DNA of 47,947 bases from a virus, in IMG/VR virus record IMGVR_UViG_3300033153_008451, positions 1-47,947 of that record; one strand, written 5' to 3'. The translations under genes were made by a program, and so were the position numbers. The notes beneath the pieces are model-generated. The model worked only from the letters and a program-made list of their open reading frames with translations, did no database searches and was not told the DNA's origin. Every line of letters starts with the position of its first letter. The first letter of the stretch is position 1. This document shows positions 15,647 through 23,611 of this stretch, one piece after another.

Positions 15647-16888
15647 ATGGACGCATCACAGACATTTATCGCAAATCTCGCAATATTAAATACCCAGCTT
15701 CGCAAAGAAGTTGAACACAATCTTTTTTGGTCAAAATTCACCGGCGACGTCAAGATCACCCGCCGTGAAAACGGCCAAACCGACTACCAGCCCAGCGGTA
15801 AGATCATTGAACAATTCAATGAACCCGTCGCTGCCGGTAGAGACAATATTCTCATCCCATTCCTGAACTCACTCACCGGCGCACCTGTTTTTGGTGACAC
15901 ATTGTTAAAAGGCACCGGCGAAGACATGTCGCTGAAATGGCTCAGGTCTTATGTCAATCAATTCAGAAAAGCCGTCTTTGCCCGCTCAGGACAGATGGCG
16001 GAACAACGTGCAAAACTCCTGAAAATGTACGAAAAGGCTAAACCCTTACTCGTAGACTGGTGGGTAAAATATCACAATCAGGAAATTTTCAGAGCATTTT
16101 ACGAAGGCGTTTCCCAAAACCTGTCGGCATCCACCGCCAGCGATGGTCTCGGATTATACAAACGCTATCATCCGAACTTTTACTATCAGTCCGCCGACGG
16201 CACCCTCACCGCACTCGGCACAGCGGGCTACACTAAATCCACTACCAATATTGACGATGCAGCGACAAACGTAGACACCCATGAAATGACCGCCAAAACC
16301 CTCGAAGCCCTGCGTATTCTCTGTTTGAATTTAAAGATACCGCAGCTTACCACCGCTTCCGGTTTTAAGTTTTGGACATTGCTCGTTCATCCGTCATCAA
16401 TGAAAAATCTTCGTGCCGATTCCACCTTTACCGGCGCGCAAAACGCCGCATTTACCGGAAAAGCCCTCAAAAATCCTATATTAAACGCCGCCGACGCTTT
16501 TTTCGCTGGCTTCGCAATTTTTGAAGATATACTCGGAGTTCGCGGTTGGGATGCTACCAACAACGACTTTATGGGTTCAAGTATTTCCGAAGAACTTGAC
16601 CCCACCGATGTGACTGCCAATACATGCTCCATCGTACTTGGTAGTTCTGCTATGGGAAAAGCCGTTGGTCAAAAACTCCATTTCACCAAGGAGATAGACG
16701 ACCATGAAAACACCGTCGAAATCGGTGGAGCGGAAATATCCGGCTACAACCGCGCTGATTTTACCGCCGAAGCCGACGCCGCCGAATCTTCCGGAGACCT
16801 GTTCCGTAAGAATACCACCGGTGGAGTTGCTTCCGGTATAGCAGTCACAAATCAATCCTCCCTCATCCTGATGACCGACGAATACTAA
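15647..16888 (+). CDS. Major capsid protein, N4-gp56 family
   Basis: A 413-residue protein matching the N4-gp56-type coat proteins (formerly DUF4043). Typical features are the short N-terminal helix, the KFTGDVKITRRENG stretch, the MSLKWLRSYVNQFRKAV segment, and an A-domain region near DFMGSSISEELDPTDV. It builds the HK97-fold shell. It follows the scaffold and precedes a probable decoration protein. The GGAGAAAAAAAAATG start is strong, as expected for the most abundant virion protein. Residue usage is GC-richer than in the DGR region. Confidence 0.92.
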   Translation: MDASQTFIANLAILNTQLRKEVEHNLFWSKFTGDVKITRRENGQTDYQPSGKIIEQFNEPVAAGRDNILIPFLNSLTGAPVFGDTLLKGTGEDMSLKWLRSYVNQFRKAVFARSGQMAEQRAKLLKMYEKAKPLLVDWWVKYHNQEIFRAFYEGVSQNLSASTASDGLGLYKRYHPNFYYQSADGTLTALGTAGYTKSTTNIDDAATNVDTHEMTAKTLEALRILCLNLKIPQLTTASGFKFWTLLVHPSSMKNLRADSTFTGAQNAAFTGKALKNPILNAADAFFAGFAIFEDILGVRGWDATNNDFMGSSISEELDPTDVTANTCSIVLGSSAMGKAVGQKLHFTKEIDDHENTVEIGGAEISGYNRADFTAEADAAESSGDLFRKNTTGGVASGIAVTNQSSLILMTDEY

Positions 16889-16904
16889 TGTTCCTCCGCC
16901 CACG

Positions 16905-17078
16905 GTGGGGCGGCCTCCTTTCTCCGCCCCGCCGTATCCTCCCCCCGCCCCGCTCTTTCTCCCCTTCACCTTTTCGCCCCCTCGCCCCCTCGCCCCCTCG
17001 CCTTGCCGCCCCCTCGCCTTGTCGCCCTGTCGCCCTGTCGCCCCTTCGCTCTTTAACCCATTAACCATTAACCATCAA
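16905..17078. repeat. C-rich intergenic tract
   Basis: CGCCCCCT, CGCCTTGC and CGCCCTGT octamers, then the TTCGCTCTTTAACC block and AACCATT units, leading to a GGAG site (17081-17084). Confidence 0.9.
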
Positions 17079-17091
17079 TTGGAGAATCATC

Positions 17092-17514
17092 ATGAAATCA
17101 AAAGAATTTTTTAAATACATCGCAACCCACCCTGACGGCTTCAATCTCACCGCCACTGTACCCCATGCGGAATCCTCTGCCACAGCAGTAATGTACCCCA
17201 CGGGTAAGATTGTCATAACCATAATACAGGCCAGTGCCGGAAAAGCAGCGTCTGCAACTATCGCCACCCCCAAGTCTTTCGATGTTGTTGACGCCCATGC
17301 AGCCGCAGTTACCAGTAAGAAGAGCATAGCAATTAAAAACAATACAACGGCTATCTTCGATACTCTCTCGGCAGCTGCTGACGGAGTAGTTCGTGCTACT
17401 ACCTGTGACCAAGACGAGGTCAGTTTTGCCGCTGGCGACGATGATCTTGTTATAGCTGTCTCAGGAAGTTCAGCCGGAACCGCTATTGTTGTCCTTAACA
17501 TTGTATTCACGTAA
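17092..17514 (+). CDS. Probable head decoration protein
   Basis: A 140-residue, Ala-, Thr- and Val-rich beta protein directly after the coat gene. The alternating pattern (ATAVMYPTGKIVITIIQASAG; SSAGTAIVVLNIVFT) suggests an all-beta sandwich. Its position and composition fit an abundant outer-surface cement or decoration protein. I cannot name a family. The GGAG site is good, and the next gene follows a small hairpin. A role as a minor head protein is the main alternative. Confidence 0.8.
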   Translation: MKSKEFFKYIATHPDGFNLTATVPHAESSATAVMYPTGKIVITIIQASAGKAASATIATPKSFDVVDAHAAAVTSKKSIAIKNNTTAIFDTLSAAADGVVRATTCDQDEVSFAAGDDDLVIAVSGSSAGTAIVVLNIVFT

Positions 17515-17538
17515 AATCGCTTCCGCTTAATAAAGGCT

Positions 17539-17570
17539 CGGAGGTCATTCATGGCCTCCGGGCGTCTTTT
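17539..17570 (+). terminator. Weak terminator-like hairpin
   Basis: CGGAGG (17539-17544) pairs with CCTCCG (17555-17560) across TCATTCATGG, followed by only four T. The loop resembles the CATTCATGG core of the REP-like palindromes. Confidence 0.5.
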
Positions 17571-17578
17571 GGAGAAAC

Positions 17579-18184
17579 ATGAATCTAATACCCATATCAA
17601 TCGGAATTTTAAACTCTCGCCCCGCTTACATGAAAGAATGTGTAAATTCTATCGCCCGCCAGGTCTATCCACCCGAACTTATTGACCTCGTGGTTATAGA
17701 CAATCTCGACAAAAAACATACTATTGGCCAGGGTTATAACCTCATTACAAAATTCGCTAAAAACGATTGGATACTTATTGTAGGCGACGATGATTTCATC
17801 TCCAGAACATATTTGTTCAATCTCGCTGTTTTTCTCGACACCGCTTTCGAAAAAGTCCCAAAGTATAAAGATCATATTGTTGCGCTTACCACAAATCTCA
17901 CCATTATTTCCACCGAAAAACGCCTCCCCGTCGATGTTTGCCCTACCGGAATGTGGTCGAAAAAATTCTTGGAACAGCATCCCTGGGACGAATCCCTGCC
18001 CCGTTACGTCGATACCGACATGTTTGCCCGCGTAAAATCTATGGGCAAAATCATCATCCACGATCAGACAAATCACGGTTACTATTACCGCCAGCACGAC
18101 GCAAATGTTTCTTACAACAAGTTTTCAGCCAAAACAAAGGTATTAAATGAAATCCAGAACAAAGAAGCCCGTAATATCATCTAA
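17579..18184 (+). CDS. Glycosyltransferase family 2 (GT-A)
   Basis: A 201-residue GT-A glycosyltransferase. It opens with IPISIGILNSRPAYMKECVNSI, the nucleotide-sugar binding start of GT2 enzymes, and has the metal-binding DxD-type motif VGDDD (D70-D72). It would transfer a sugar from a nucleotide donor. Located between decoration and tail genes, it may glycosylate virion proteins or act with the GT-B enzyme encoded next to modify host surface sugars. It is shorter than many GT2 enzymes but carries the core. A GGAG site precedes the start. Confidence 0.88.
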   Translation: MNLIPISIGILNSRPAYMKECVNSIARQVYPPELIDLVVIDNLDKKHTIGQGYNLITKFAKNDWILIVGDDDFISRTYLFNLAVFLDTAFEKVPKYKDHIVALTTNLTIISTEKRLPVDVCPTGMWSKKFLEQHPWDESLPRYVDTDMFARVKSMGKIIIHDQTNHGYYYRQHDANVSYNKFSAKTKVLNEIQNKEARNII

Positions 18185-18250
18185 CCATGAACATGACCCA
18201 TCACCCATGACCCATTAACCATGACCCATCACCCATCAACCATCAACCAT
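18185..18250. repeat. AACCATC/ACCCATC tract that overlaps a start codon
   Basis: A tract of ATGACCC-ATCACCC and AACCATC units. The first eight or so residues of the next gene are encoded by these units. Confidence 0.85.
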
Positions 18251-19225
18251 TCCTTAAAAATCCTCCTGCTGTCAAAATTTGATTATGCAGGATCAGGCTA
18301 TCGTATTGCCGAAGCCGTGAATCTAAACAGTACAAATTTCGTCATGCCCATCACTCTATACCCGCTTGACTTTCCAAAACATCTCAAGCGCCTTCCATCC
18401 CTCATAAAAGACGTAGACGGAACAATGAAAGGATGGTTTCAGGACTTTGACCGGCTCCAGGCTCTCATAGACGACGCCGACATTATTCACTTTAAAGGTG
18501 ATTTCTTACCGCCCTATCCGAAACAGATAACATTCCCACCCGATACCCCTACTATAATTTCCGTCGGCGGAACTTTCTTCCTCCCCGAATACCGTACCCA
18601 TCCAATAAAAGATTATATAAAAGCCACCACCCTCCAGACCGCCCTTCGTCCTGATCTGATATATCCCGATTTTCCCGCTATTTACACCCCTCACCCCTTC
18701 GATGTTGCCGCTTATTTCCACTGCTGGCGTCCCTCAGACCCCGTAATTATTGCCCATGCTCCCTCAGATCGCAAAAAGAAAGGCACCCAAAAGATCCTCG
18801 ATGCCGTTTACACCCTTCAAGCCGAAGGACTTCCCGTTACTCTCGATATTATTGAAGATGTGTCCTATACCGAATGTCTTGAAAGAAAAAAGAAAGCCAC
18901 GTTTTTCTTCAATGATGTTTCGCCTCTTTTCGGATGGTACAGCAACGCCGCCATCGAAGCAATGGCTCTCGGTATTCCCACCCTAAATCATCTTGACGAT
19001 ATTGCCTTCAAAAAAGCCTGTATGCCCGATTGCCCCGTCATCAATACCGGTCTAACCCCCGAATCCGTAATCGCCGCCCTTCGTTCTGCCGTTACAATGC
19101 CCGTCGCCGATCTCCGCGCCTTATCCCAGAAAAGCCGTGATTTTGTCCGTAAATATCACTCCTACCAGGTAATCGGCGAACTGTGGTCACGTATCTATCA
19201 CGGCCTCGCAACCCGCACCCCGTAA
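18221..19225 (+). CDS. Glycosyltransferase, GT-B fold (GT4-like)
   Basis: A 334-residue protein. The N-terminal half has KILLLSKFDYAGSGYRIAEAV. The C-terminal half has the GT-B donor domain: IAHAPSDRKKKGTQKILDAV and then WYSNAAIEAMALGIPTLNH, the conserved E-x-x-A-x-G-x-P region that binds nucleotide sugar. It should work with the GT2 enzyme before it, probably on a glycan. The first residues (MTHHPSTINHS) are translated repeat units and there is no ribosome site, so the original start was probably lost or replaced by an ATG within the repeats. Two glycosyltransferases inside a structural block are unusual. Confidence 0.85.
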   Translation: MTHHPSTINHSLKILLLSKFDYAGSGYRIAEAVNLNSTNFVMPITLYPLDFPKHLKRLPSLIKDVDGTMKGWFQDFDRLQALIDDADIIHFKGDFLPPYPKQITFPPDTPTIISVGGTFFLPEYRTHPIKDYIKATTLQTALRPDLIYPDFPAIYTPHPFDVAAYFHCWRPSDPVIIAHAPSDRKKKGTQKILDAVYTLQAEGLPVTLDIIEDVSYTECLERKKKATFFFNDVSPLFGWYSNAAIEAMALGIPTLNHLDDIAFKKACMPDCPVINTGLTPESVIAALRSAVTMPVADLRALSQKSRDFVRKYHSYQVIGELWSRIYHGLATRTP

Positions 19226-19458
19226 CTCGCTCTTTCTCCCCCTCGCCCCCTCGCCCCTCCGCTCCTTCGCCCCCTCGCCTTGTCGCCCCTTCCTCCTGCT
19301 TCCTTCCTCCTGCTTCCTTCCTCCTACTTCCTTCCTCCTTTCTCCTTCCTCCTTCCTCCTTCCTCCTGCTTCCTTTCTCCTTCCCCTTCGCCTTGTCGCC
19401 TCTTCGCCCCGTCGCCTTGTCGCTCTTTAAACCATTAACCATCACCCATTAACCATCG
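19226..19458. repeat. Long mixed repeat tract
   Basis: No gene is seen. CGCCCCCT units, a long run of TTCCTCC/TGCTTCC units (about 19289-19385), a second CGCCTTGT block, the CGCTCTTTAAACC block and AACCATT units come in the same order as in other tracts. Confidence 0.92.
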
Positions 19459-19465
19459 GATTGTC

Positions 19466-20062
19466 ATGCCCCAACTTAAAATCCTCGACAAAGCCGCCCA
19501 AAAAAACAAGCCCACCTCTCGCCTGCTCACTGCTTCTGAATACGCAAAAATTTTCCCCACGGCAGCGCCCCGTCGTATCGGACTTGTATTTAAGCAATTT
19601 CAAGGTCTTAACGTAGACACTCAGATTGCCTATGCCTTCATAAAAAAATATCCATCCATTATTGCCATTGACGACGAGGGGAAGCCCACGGGAGTCTGTG
19701 ATACGCTGGACGATATGACCTATGCCGAGTTAGTGAAACTTGGCCCTTATTATGATATTTCCCATATAGGCAAAAGCAAAATAAAACTGCGCTCCGAGAT
19801 TCGGCAGGCCCGCGCCAACGGCGTAAAACCATATACCGAAGAACAACTTGCCAAAGTCAAAAAAGAAAAACAAGACGCATATAGAAAAAGGTACAATGCA
19901 AAACGACCGCCAGATATTCCTCACACAAAATATCACCTGCTATCAAAAGCCAATAAAGCAAAATACAACGCCTGGTACGCCGCCCATGATCCAAATCACA
20001 AACCCCCACGTCACTCAAAACCTAAACCCAAATCTAAACCTAAATCTAAACCCAAACCCTAA
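19466..20062 (+). CDS. Hypothetical structural-region protein, 198 residues
   Basis: A basic protein. Residues 1-125 include a region with LLTASEYAKIFPTAAPRRIGLVF and YAELVKLGPYYDISHIGKSKIKL, possibly a small alpha/beta domain. Residues 130-180 are highly basic and aromatic (DAYRKRYNAKRPP). The last 14 residues are KPKPKSKPKS-type, encoded by CCTAAACCC/TCTAAACC repeat units, so the C-terminus is again repeat-derived. The ribosome site is weak. DNA- or RNA-binding is suggested by charge alone. No family recognised. Confidence 0.75.
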   Translation: MPQLKILDKAAQKNKPTSRLLTASEYAKIFPTAAPRRIGLVFKQFQGLNVDTQIAYAFIKKYPSIIAIDDEGKPTGVCDTLDDMTYAELVKLGPYYDISHIGKSKIKLRSEIRQARANGVKPYTEEQLAKVKKEKQDAYRKRYNAKRPPDIPHTKYHLLSKANKAKYNAWYAAHDPNHKPPRHSKPKPKSKPKSKPKP

Positions 20063-20212
20063 AACCCGCTATTTCTCCCCTTCACCTTTTCGCCCCCTCT
20101 CCCCCTCGCCCAGTCGCCTTGTCGCCCTCTCGCCCCTTCCTCCTGCTTCCTTTCTCCTTCCCCTTCGCCCTGTCGCTCTTTAAACCATCACCCATCAACC
20201 ATTAACCATCAA
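20063..20212. repeat. C-rich and TTCCTCC intergenic tract
   Basis: Units in the usual order: CGCCCCCT, CGCCTTGT, TTCCTCC, CGCTCTTTAAACC, AACCATC. It flanks the DGR cassette on its left; a comparable tract at 27692 flanks it on its right. Confidence 0.9.
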
Positions 20213-20227
20213 ACATCCGGAGTCACC

Positions 20228-22288
20228 ATGAAAAAAATACTAATAATCTTAATAATGATCACATCTTTATTCGCAGGTCTTCACGACTATTCCACCCAGG
20301 AGGTGCTTAATCTTGTCCTCACCGACTCCACCCTTAACTCTTATTATCATGACTACTCAGCCCAGGAAGTCCTCAATCTCGTTTACGACGCCTCAAACTC
20401 AGCCCTCCGTATATATCTTGATTCACTTCTAAGTTGTAAAATAGACACCCTATCCTCTGACTCTATATATGTTGATACAATAAAAGTAGATGGCTTGGCA
20501 ATACTGGATAAGGCCGATATTGCTGAATTATCTTTATCAGACAATACTTCGGCTAAAATACTTCTTGGCGATGGTAGTAAATATGTTGCCAAATCAGTGT
20601 CTGGTGACGCAACTATTGACGCAAATGGAGTTGTTAGTTTATCTCCTGGTACAGTTGCAGATAGTTCTGCGTCTACTCGAAAAGAACTGGTAAATGTATC
20701 AAGTGAATTTTCTGGTATTGGTACAGACACCACCTATCTATATGCCATCGACGACGGATCATCTGTGAAAATTATGGTAACAGTAGATGATAACGGTAAC
20801 GAGGGTGATATAGATTTAACGCCACTTTATCAAGGCGTGGAATGGGATCAGTCAGGTGACACTTATCGCCGGTTGGGTTCTACTGCGGGAATGGCAAAAT
20901 CTACAAGTCCTGGAAATGATTATTTACCTATCCAGTCAGATATGAAACGCTGTTTGTTAAATGACAATGGAACAGTAAATTATTATCTTGACGCTGATAA
21001 TTCTATGATGAAGCAGTATACAACTATTCCTTATTCTGATTCAATAAATTATGTCAACGGTGATACTATTATTGTGACCGGCGCTTCGTTTTCCACTACG
21101 GCAGATACAGGAATGTGGGTGCATAATGTTGATAGTACTCTTTACGCCTGGATAAAAGGAATATGTAGTGATGATACTCTTATATTGTCGGATTCTATTT
21201 TTGTGGTTGGCGATAGCATAAACCAATATAATGCTATATTGAACGGCGACGACGGTCAGGTAATGGTAGAAATCCCGAAATTTTATGAAAAATACAATAG
21301 AACAGGTGATATATTAAAATGGTATGTTAGCAAATATGATTTGACTGGGTTTGACTTACATCCAGCCTTCTGGAAAGATGGGCAAGAAGTAGATTATCGG
21401 TATATGAGTGCTTTTGAAGGTTCTATGTATGATGATAATATTTCTGCTATGTGTCCTGATGCAAACATAGAAGATGATAGATATGCAAGTGGCGATAAGA
21501 TGTGTTCTGTTGCTGGATATTATCCAAAAACAAATGAAACACGAGCAGAAAATAGAGCAATGGCTGCCGAAAGAGGTTCTGGATGGCGACAAGTAGATTA
21601 TTATTTACATTCAGCGATTCAGTTATTGTATTTAATTGAGTATGCAGATTTTAATTCGCAATCTGTAATTGGCAATGGCAGAACTATGTTTTCAGACGGT
21701 GCTTGGGAAGCAGCAAATCAGGGAAATGGCAAATATATTGGCAGGTGTGGATATAGCCTTGCAGATGGTAACGGTACAAACGCAACTGATAGAGCAAGTA
21801 GCACGGATATATCCGCAATCAACACTGAAACAGATTTTACTTATCACGATTATATGACCTATCGTGGAATAGAAAACTTTTTTGGTAATGTGTGGAAGAT
21901 GTTAGATGGAATTACTTGGGATGGTAGATGGACTGGTAGCGCAGCTGCTCAGCCTGTTTATGTTACAAATAACTCATCGGATTTTCAAGATGAAGCAAGG
22001 GTTAATATGCAACATCTTTGCGATGCAAGTTATATTGGTACGACCGCCGGTTATATAGGAGATATTGAAAACGCAACAGGGTTTATACCATCAAATGATG
22101 GCGGAAGTGAAACAACCTATTTATGTGATAATTATTGGCAATATTCAGAAAATGGTCGGGACTATTGGCGGTTGGTTCTAGTTGGCGCTAATACGTATGA
22201 CGGTCTGAAGGGCGGCGTGTTTTCGCTTCACGTCAACTATGCTTCGGGTAACGTTAATGCGTATCTTTCCGGTCGCTTGGCTTATTAG
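20228..22288 (+). CDS. DGR target protein with lectin-like variable C-terminus
   Basis: A 686-residue protein. Residues 1-16 form a signal peptide (MKKILIILIMITSLFAG). Residues 19-60 hold two HDYS-x-QEVLNLV repeats. The middle is beta-rich and fibre-like. From about residue 340 (MVEIPKFYEKY, then HPAFWKDGQEV, FEGSMYD and GIENFFGNVW) it matches the C-type-lectin/FGE-like fold of DGR targets such as Mtd. Residues 646-684 are the variable repeat, ending GRLAY. Adenine-directed retrotransposition would diversify its ligand-binding face. The DNA turns AT-rich after about 20440, so the N-terminus may come from a different source than the rest. A tail-fibre role is usual; the signal peptide suggests export. 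A GGAG site precedes the ATG. Confidence 0.95.
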   Translation: MKKILIILIMITSLFAGLHDYSTQEVLNLVLTDSTLNSYYHDYSAQEVLNLVYDASNSALRIYLDSLLSCKIDTLSSDSIYVDTIKVDGLAILDKADIAELSLSDNTSAKILLGDGSKYVAKSVSGDATIDANGVVSLSPGTVADSSASTRKELVNVSSEFSGIGTDTTYLYAIDDGSSVKIMVTVDDNGNEGDIDLTPLYQGVEWDQSGDTYRRLGSTAGMAKSTSPGNDYLPIQSDMKRCLLNDNGTVNYYLDADNSMMKQYTTIPYSDSINYVNGDTIIVTGASFSTTADTGMWVHNVDSTLYAWIKGICSDDTLILSDSIFVVGDSINQYNAILNGDDGQVMVEIPKFYEKYNRTGDILKWYVSKYDLTGFDLHPAFWKDGQEVDYRYMSAFEGSMYDDNISAMCPDANIEDDRYASGDKMCSVAGYYPKTNETRAENRAMAAERGSGWRQVDYYLHSAIQLLYLIEYADFNSQSVIGNGRTMFSDGAWEAANQGNGKYIGRCGYSLADGNGTNATDRASSTDISAINTETDFTYHDYMTYRGIENFFGNVWKMLDGITWDGRWTGSAAAQPVYVTNNSSDFQDEARVNMQHLCDASYIGTTAGYIGDIENATGFIPSNDGGSETTYLCDNYWQYSENGRDYWRLVLVGANTYDGLKGGVFSLHVNYASGNVNAYLSGRLAY
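22163..22279 (+). repeat. DGR variable repeat (VR), 117 bp
   Basis: The last 117 coding bases before the final two codons of the target gene align without gaps to the template repeat at 22324-22440. There are 18 differences and all fall on template adenines, changed to G (10), T (4) or C (4). No template C, G or T is changed. Hits fall mainly in first and second codon positions. Confidence 0.97.
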
Positions 22289-22296
22289 GGGATATC

Positions 22297-22551
22297 ATGA
22301 ATTTTCTTAGGATTTTATGCCAATATTGGCAGTTGGTTATAGTTGGCACTAATACGAATAACAGTCTGAAAGGCAGCGTGTTTTCACTTAACGTCAACAA
22401 TGATTCGGGTAACGATAATGCGAATATTTCCAGTCACTTATGCTTATTTCTAAAAAGTATTTGGCATAAAATCCTTGCCTCTTGGCAAAAAATAAAGCAA
22501 AGCCTCATTCAGTTTGGTAGGTTAAATCTCGAAGAACTGGAGGTGAAATAA
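22297..22551 (+). CDS. Open frame containing the DGR template, doubtful gene
   Basis: The frame (84 residues) begins MNFLRILCQYWQ and reads the template repeat in the same frame as the target protein (VIVGTNTNNSLKGSVFSLN), then continues with a helical tail LFLKSIWHKILASWQKIKQSLI. The preserved frame could be a relic of an ancestral second target copy, or simply a side effect of the template lacking stop codons. The upstream sequence ATTAGGGGATATCATG gives a weak ribosome site (GGGGAT). The template must mainly act as RNA. If the tail is translated it is too short to be an Avd protein. Confidence 0.3.
   Translation: MNFLRILCQYWQLVIVGTNTNNSLKGSVFSLNVNNDSGNDNANISSHLCLFLKSIWHKILASWQKIKQSLIQFGRLNLEELEVK
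22324..22440 (+). ncRNA. DGR template repeat (TR), 117 bp
   Basis: The template RNA for mutagenic retrohoming lies between target and reverse transcriptase. It has 36 adenines, 18 of which are substituted in the VR. Five AAT/AAC codons are placed where diversity arises in the protein, the classic design in which AAY codons give many residues but no stop. The transcript boundaries beyond the repeat cannot be set from sequence alone. Confidence 0.95.
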
Positions 22552-22555
22552 GCAA

Positions 22556-23611
22556 ATGAAACGATTTGGGTATTTGTACGAGAAAATTTATGATATGGGA
22601 AATCTCAAACTCGCTCACAAAAAAGCAAGAAAGGGCAAAACTCATTACAAAGAAGTCCAGATGGTAGATGCTAATCCTGAAAAATATTTAACTCTTATTC
22701 ATAATATGCTAAAAAACAAAACATTCAAAAATTCTAAATATGTAATAATGGATAAGAAAACCGACAGTGGCAAAGTTCGCAAGATATTTAAATTACCTTA
22801 TTATCCTGATAGAATTATTCATCATGCAATTATGCAGATACTTGAACCTATTTGGCTTAGTACATTTGTTAGAGATACCTATTCAGCTATTCCTGGCAGG
22901 GGTATTCATGACGGAGTTAAAAGAATTAAAAAAGCATTAAGAGATAAGGAAAACACTAAATATTGTCTTAAACTCGATGTAAAAAAATTCTATCCTTCGG
23001 TTGATAATGAAATCCTGAAACAAATAGTAAGAAAAAAGATTAAGGATGAAGATTTATTGTGGCTTTTGGATGAGATTATTGATAGCACAAAAGGCATTCC
23101 GATTGGCAACTATCTCAGTCAATATTTTGGCAACTTATATCTATCTGGCTTAGACCATTACTTAAAAGAGAATTTGAATTGTAAACAAGCATTCCGATAT
23201 TGTGATGATATAGTAATTTTACATCAATGTAAAGATTTTTTACACAAATTGAAAAACATTATTATTAATTATCTAACAGGATTGAAGTTGCAGTTAAAAA
23301 ATAATTGGCAGATATTTCCGGTTGCTGTAAGAGGAATAGACTTTTTAGGCTACAGGTTTTTTCATAAATATACATTATTGAGAAAATCTATTAAGATTAA
23401 ATTTGTGAATAAAATTAAAACGATTAATAAAAATTGGGAGAGATTAAAACATACGGAAATAGTAAATAGTGTAATGAGTTATTGCGGGTGGTTTAAATAT
23501 GCGAATTGTAAGAATCTTACTCATAAATACATTAATGATAATCTATTCTGGATAGTAAAACATATTTGTATTGACAGTAATATAGTAAATCCATTACAGG
23601 GGATAAGATGA
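22556..23611 (+). CDS. DGR reverse transcriptase
   Basis: A 351-residue reverse transcriptase. Motif A has KLDVKKFYPSVD (catalytic D141). Motif B reads GIPIGNYLSQ (180-189), with the SQ ending typical of DGR enzymes rather than the SP of group II introns and retrons. Motif C is RYCDD (D217, D218). After it come LKLQLKNNW and GIDFLGYRFF, the domain D/E region. No maturase or endonuclease domain is attached. It copies the TR RNA with errors at adenines, and the cDNA then replaces the VR. The AGGTG ribosome site precedes the ATG at 22556. The end overlaps the next gene by 4 bp. Confidence 0.97.
   Translation: MKRFGYLYEKIYDMGNLKLAHKKARKGKTHYKEVQMVDANPEKYLTLIHNMLKNKTFKNSKYVIMDKKTDSGKVRKIFKLPYYPDRIIHHAIMQILEPIWLSTFVRDTYSAIPGRGIHDGVKRIKKALRDKENTKYCLKLDVKKFYPSVDNEILKQIVRKKIKDEDLLWLLDEIIDSTKGIPIGNYLSQYFGNLYLSGLDHYLKENLNCKQAFRYCDDIVILHQCKDFLHKLKNIIINYLTGLKLQLKNNWQIFPVAVRGIDFLGYRFFHKYTLLRKSIKIKFVNKIKTINKNWERLKHTEIVNSVMSYCGWFKYANCKNLTHKYINDNLFWIVKHICIDSNIVNPLQGIR

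Noticed and set aside
19183-19452. Pro/Ser/Leu-rich open frames over this and other repeat tracts (also 28378-28653, 29956-30225, 36734-36973)
   Set aside because: They are translations of the C-rich and TTCCTCC modules, which lack stops in several frames; similar frames appear in every tract on both strands.
22441-22551. Avd accessory protein encoded just after the template
   Set aside because: Only about 36 residues remain after the template, too short for the Avd four-helix bundle of about 120 residues.
22556-23611. Retron or group II intron reverse transcriptase
   Set aside because: Motif B ends in SQ, no msr/msd or intron domain structure is visible, and a matching VR/TR pair lies next to it.
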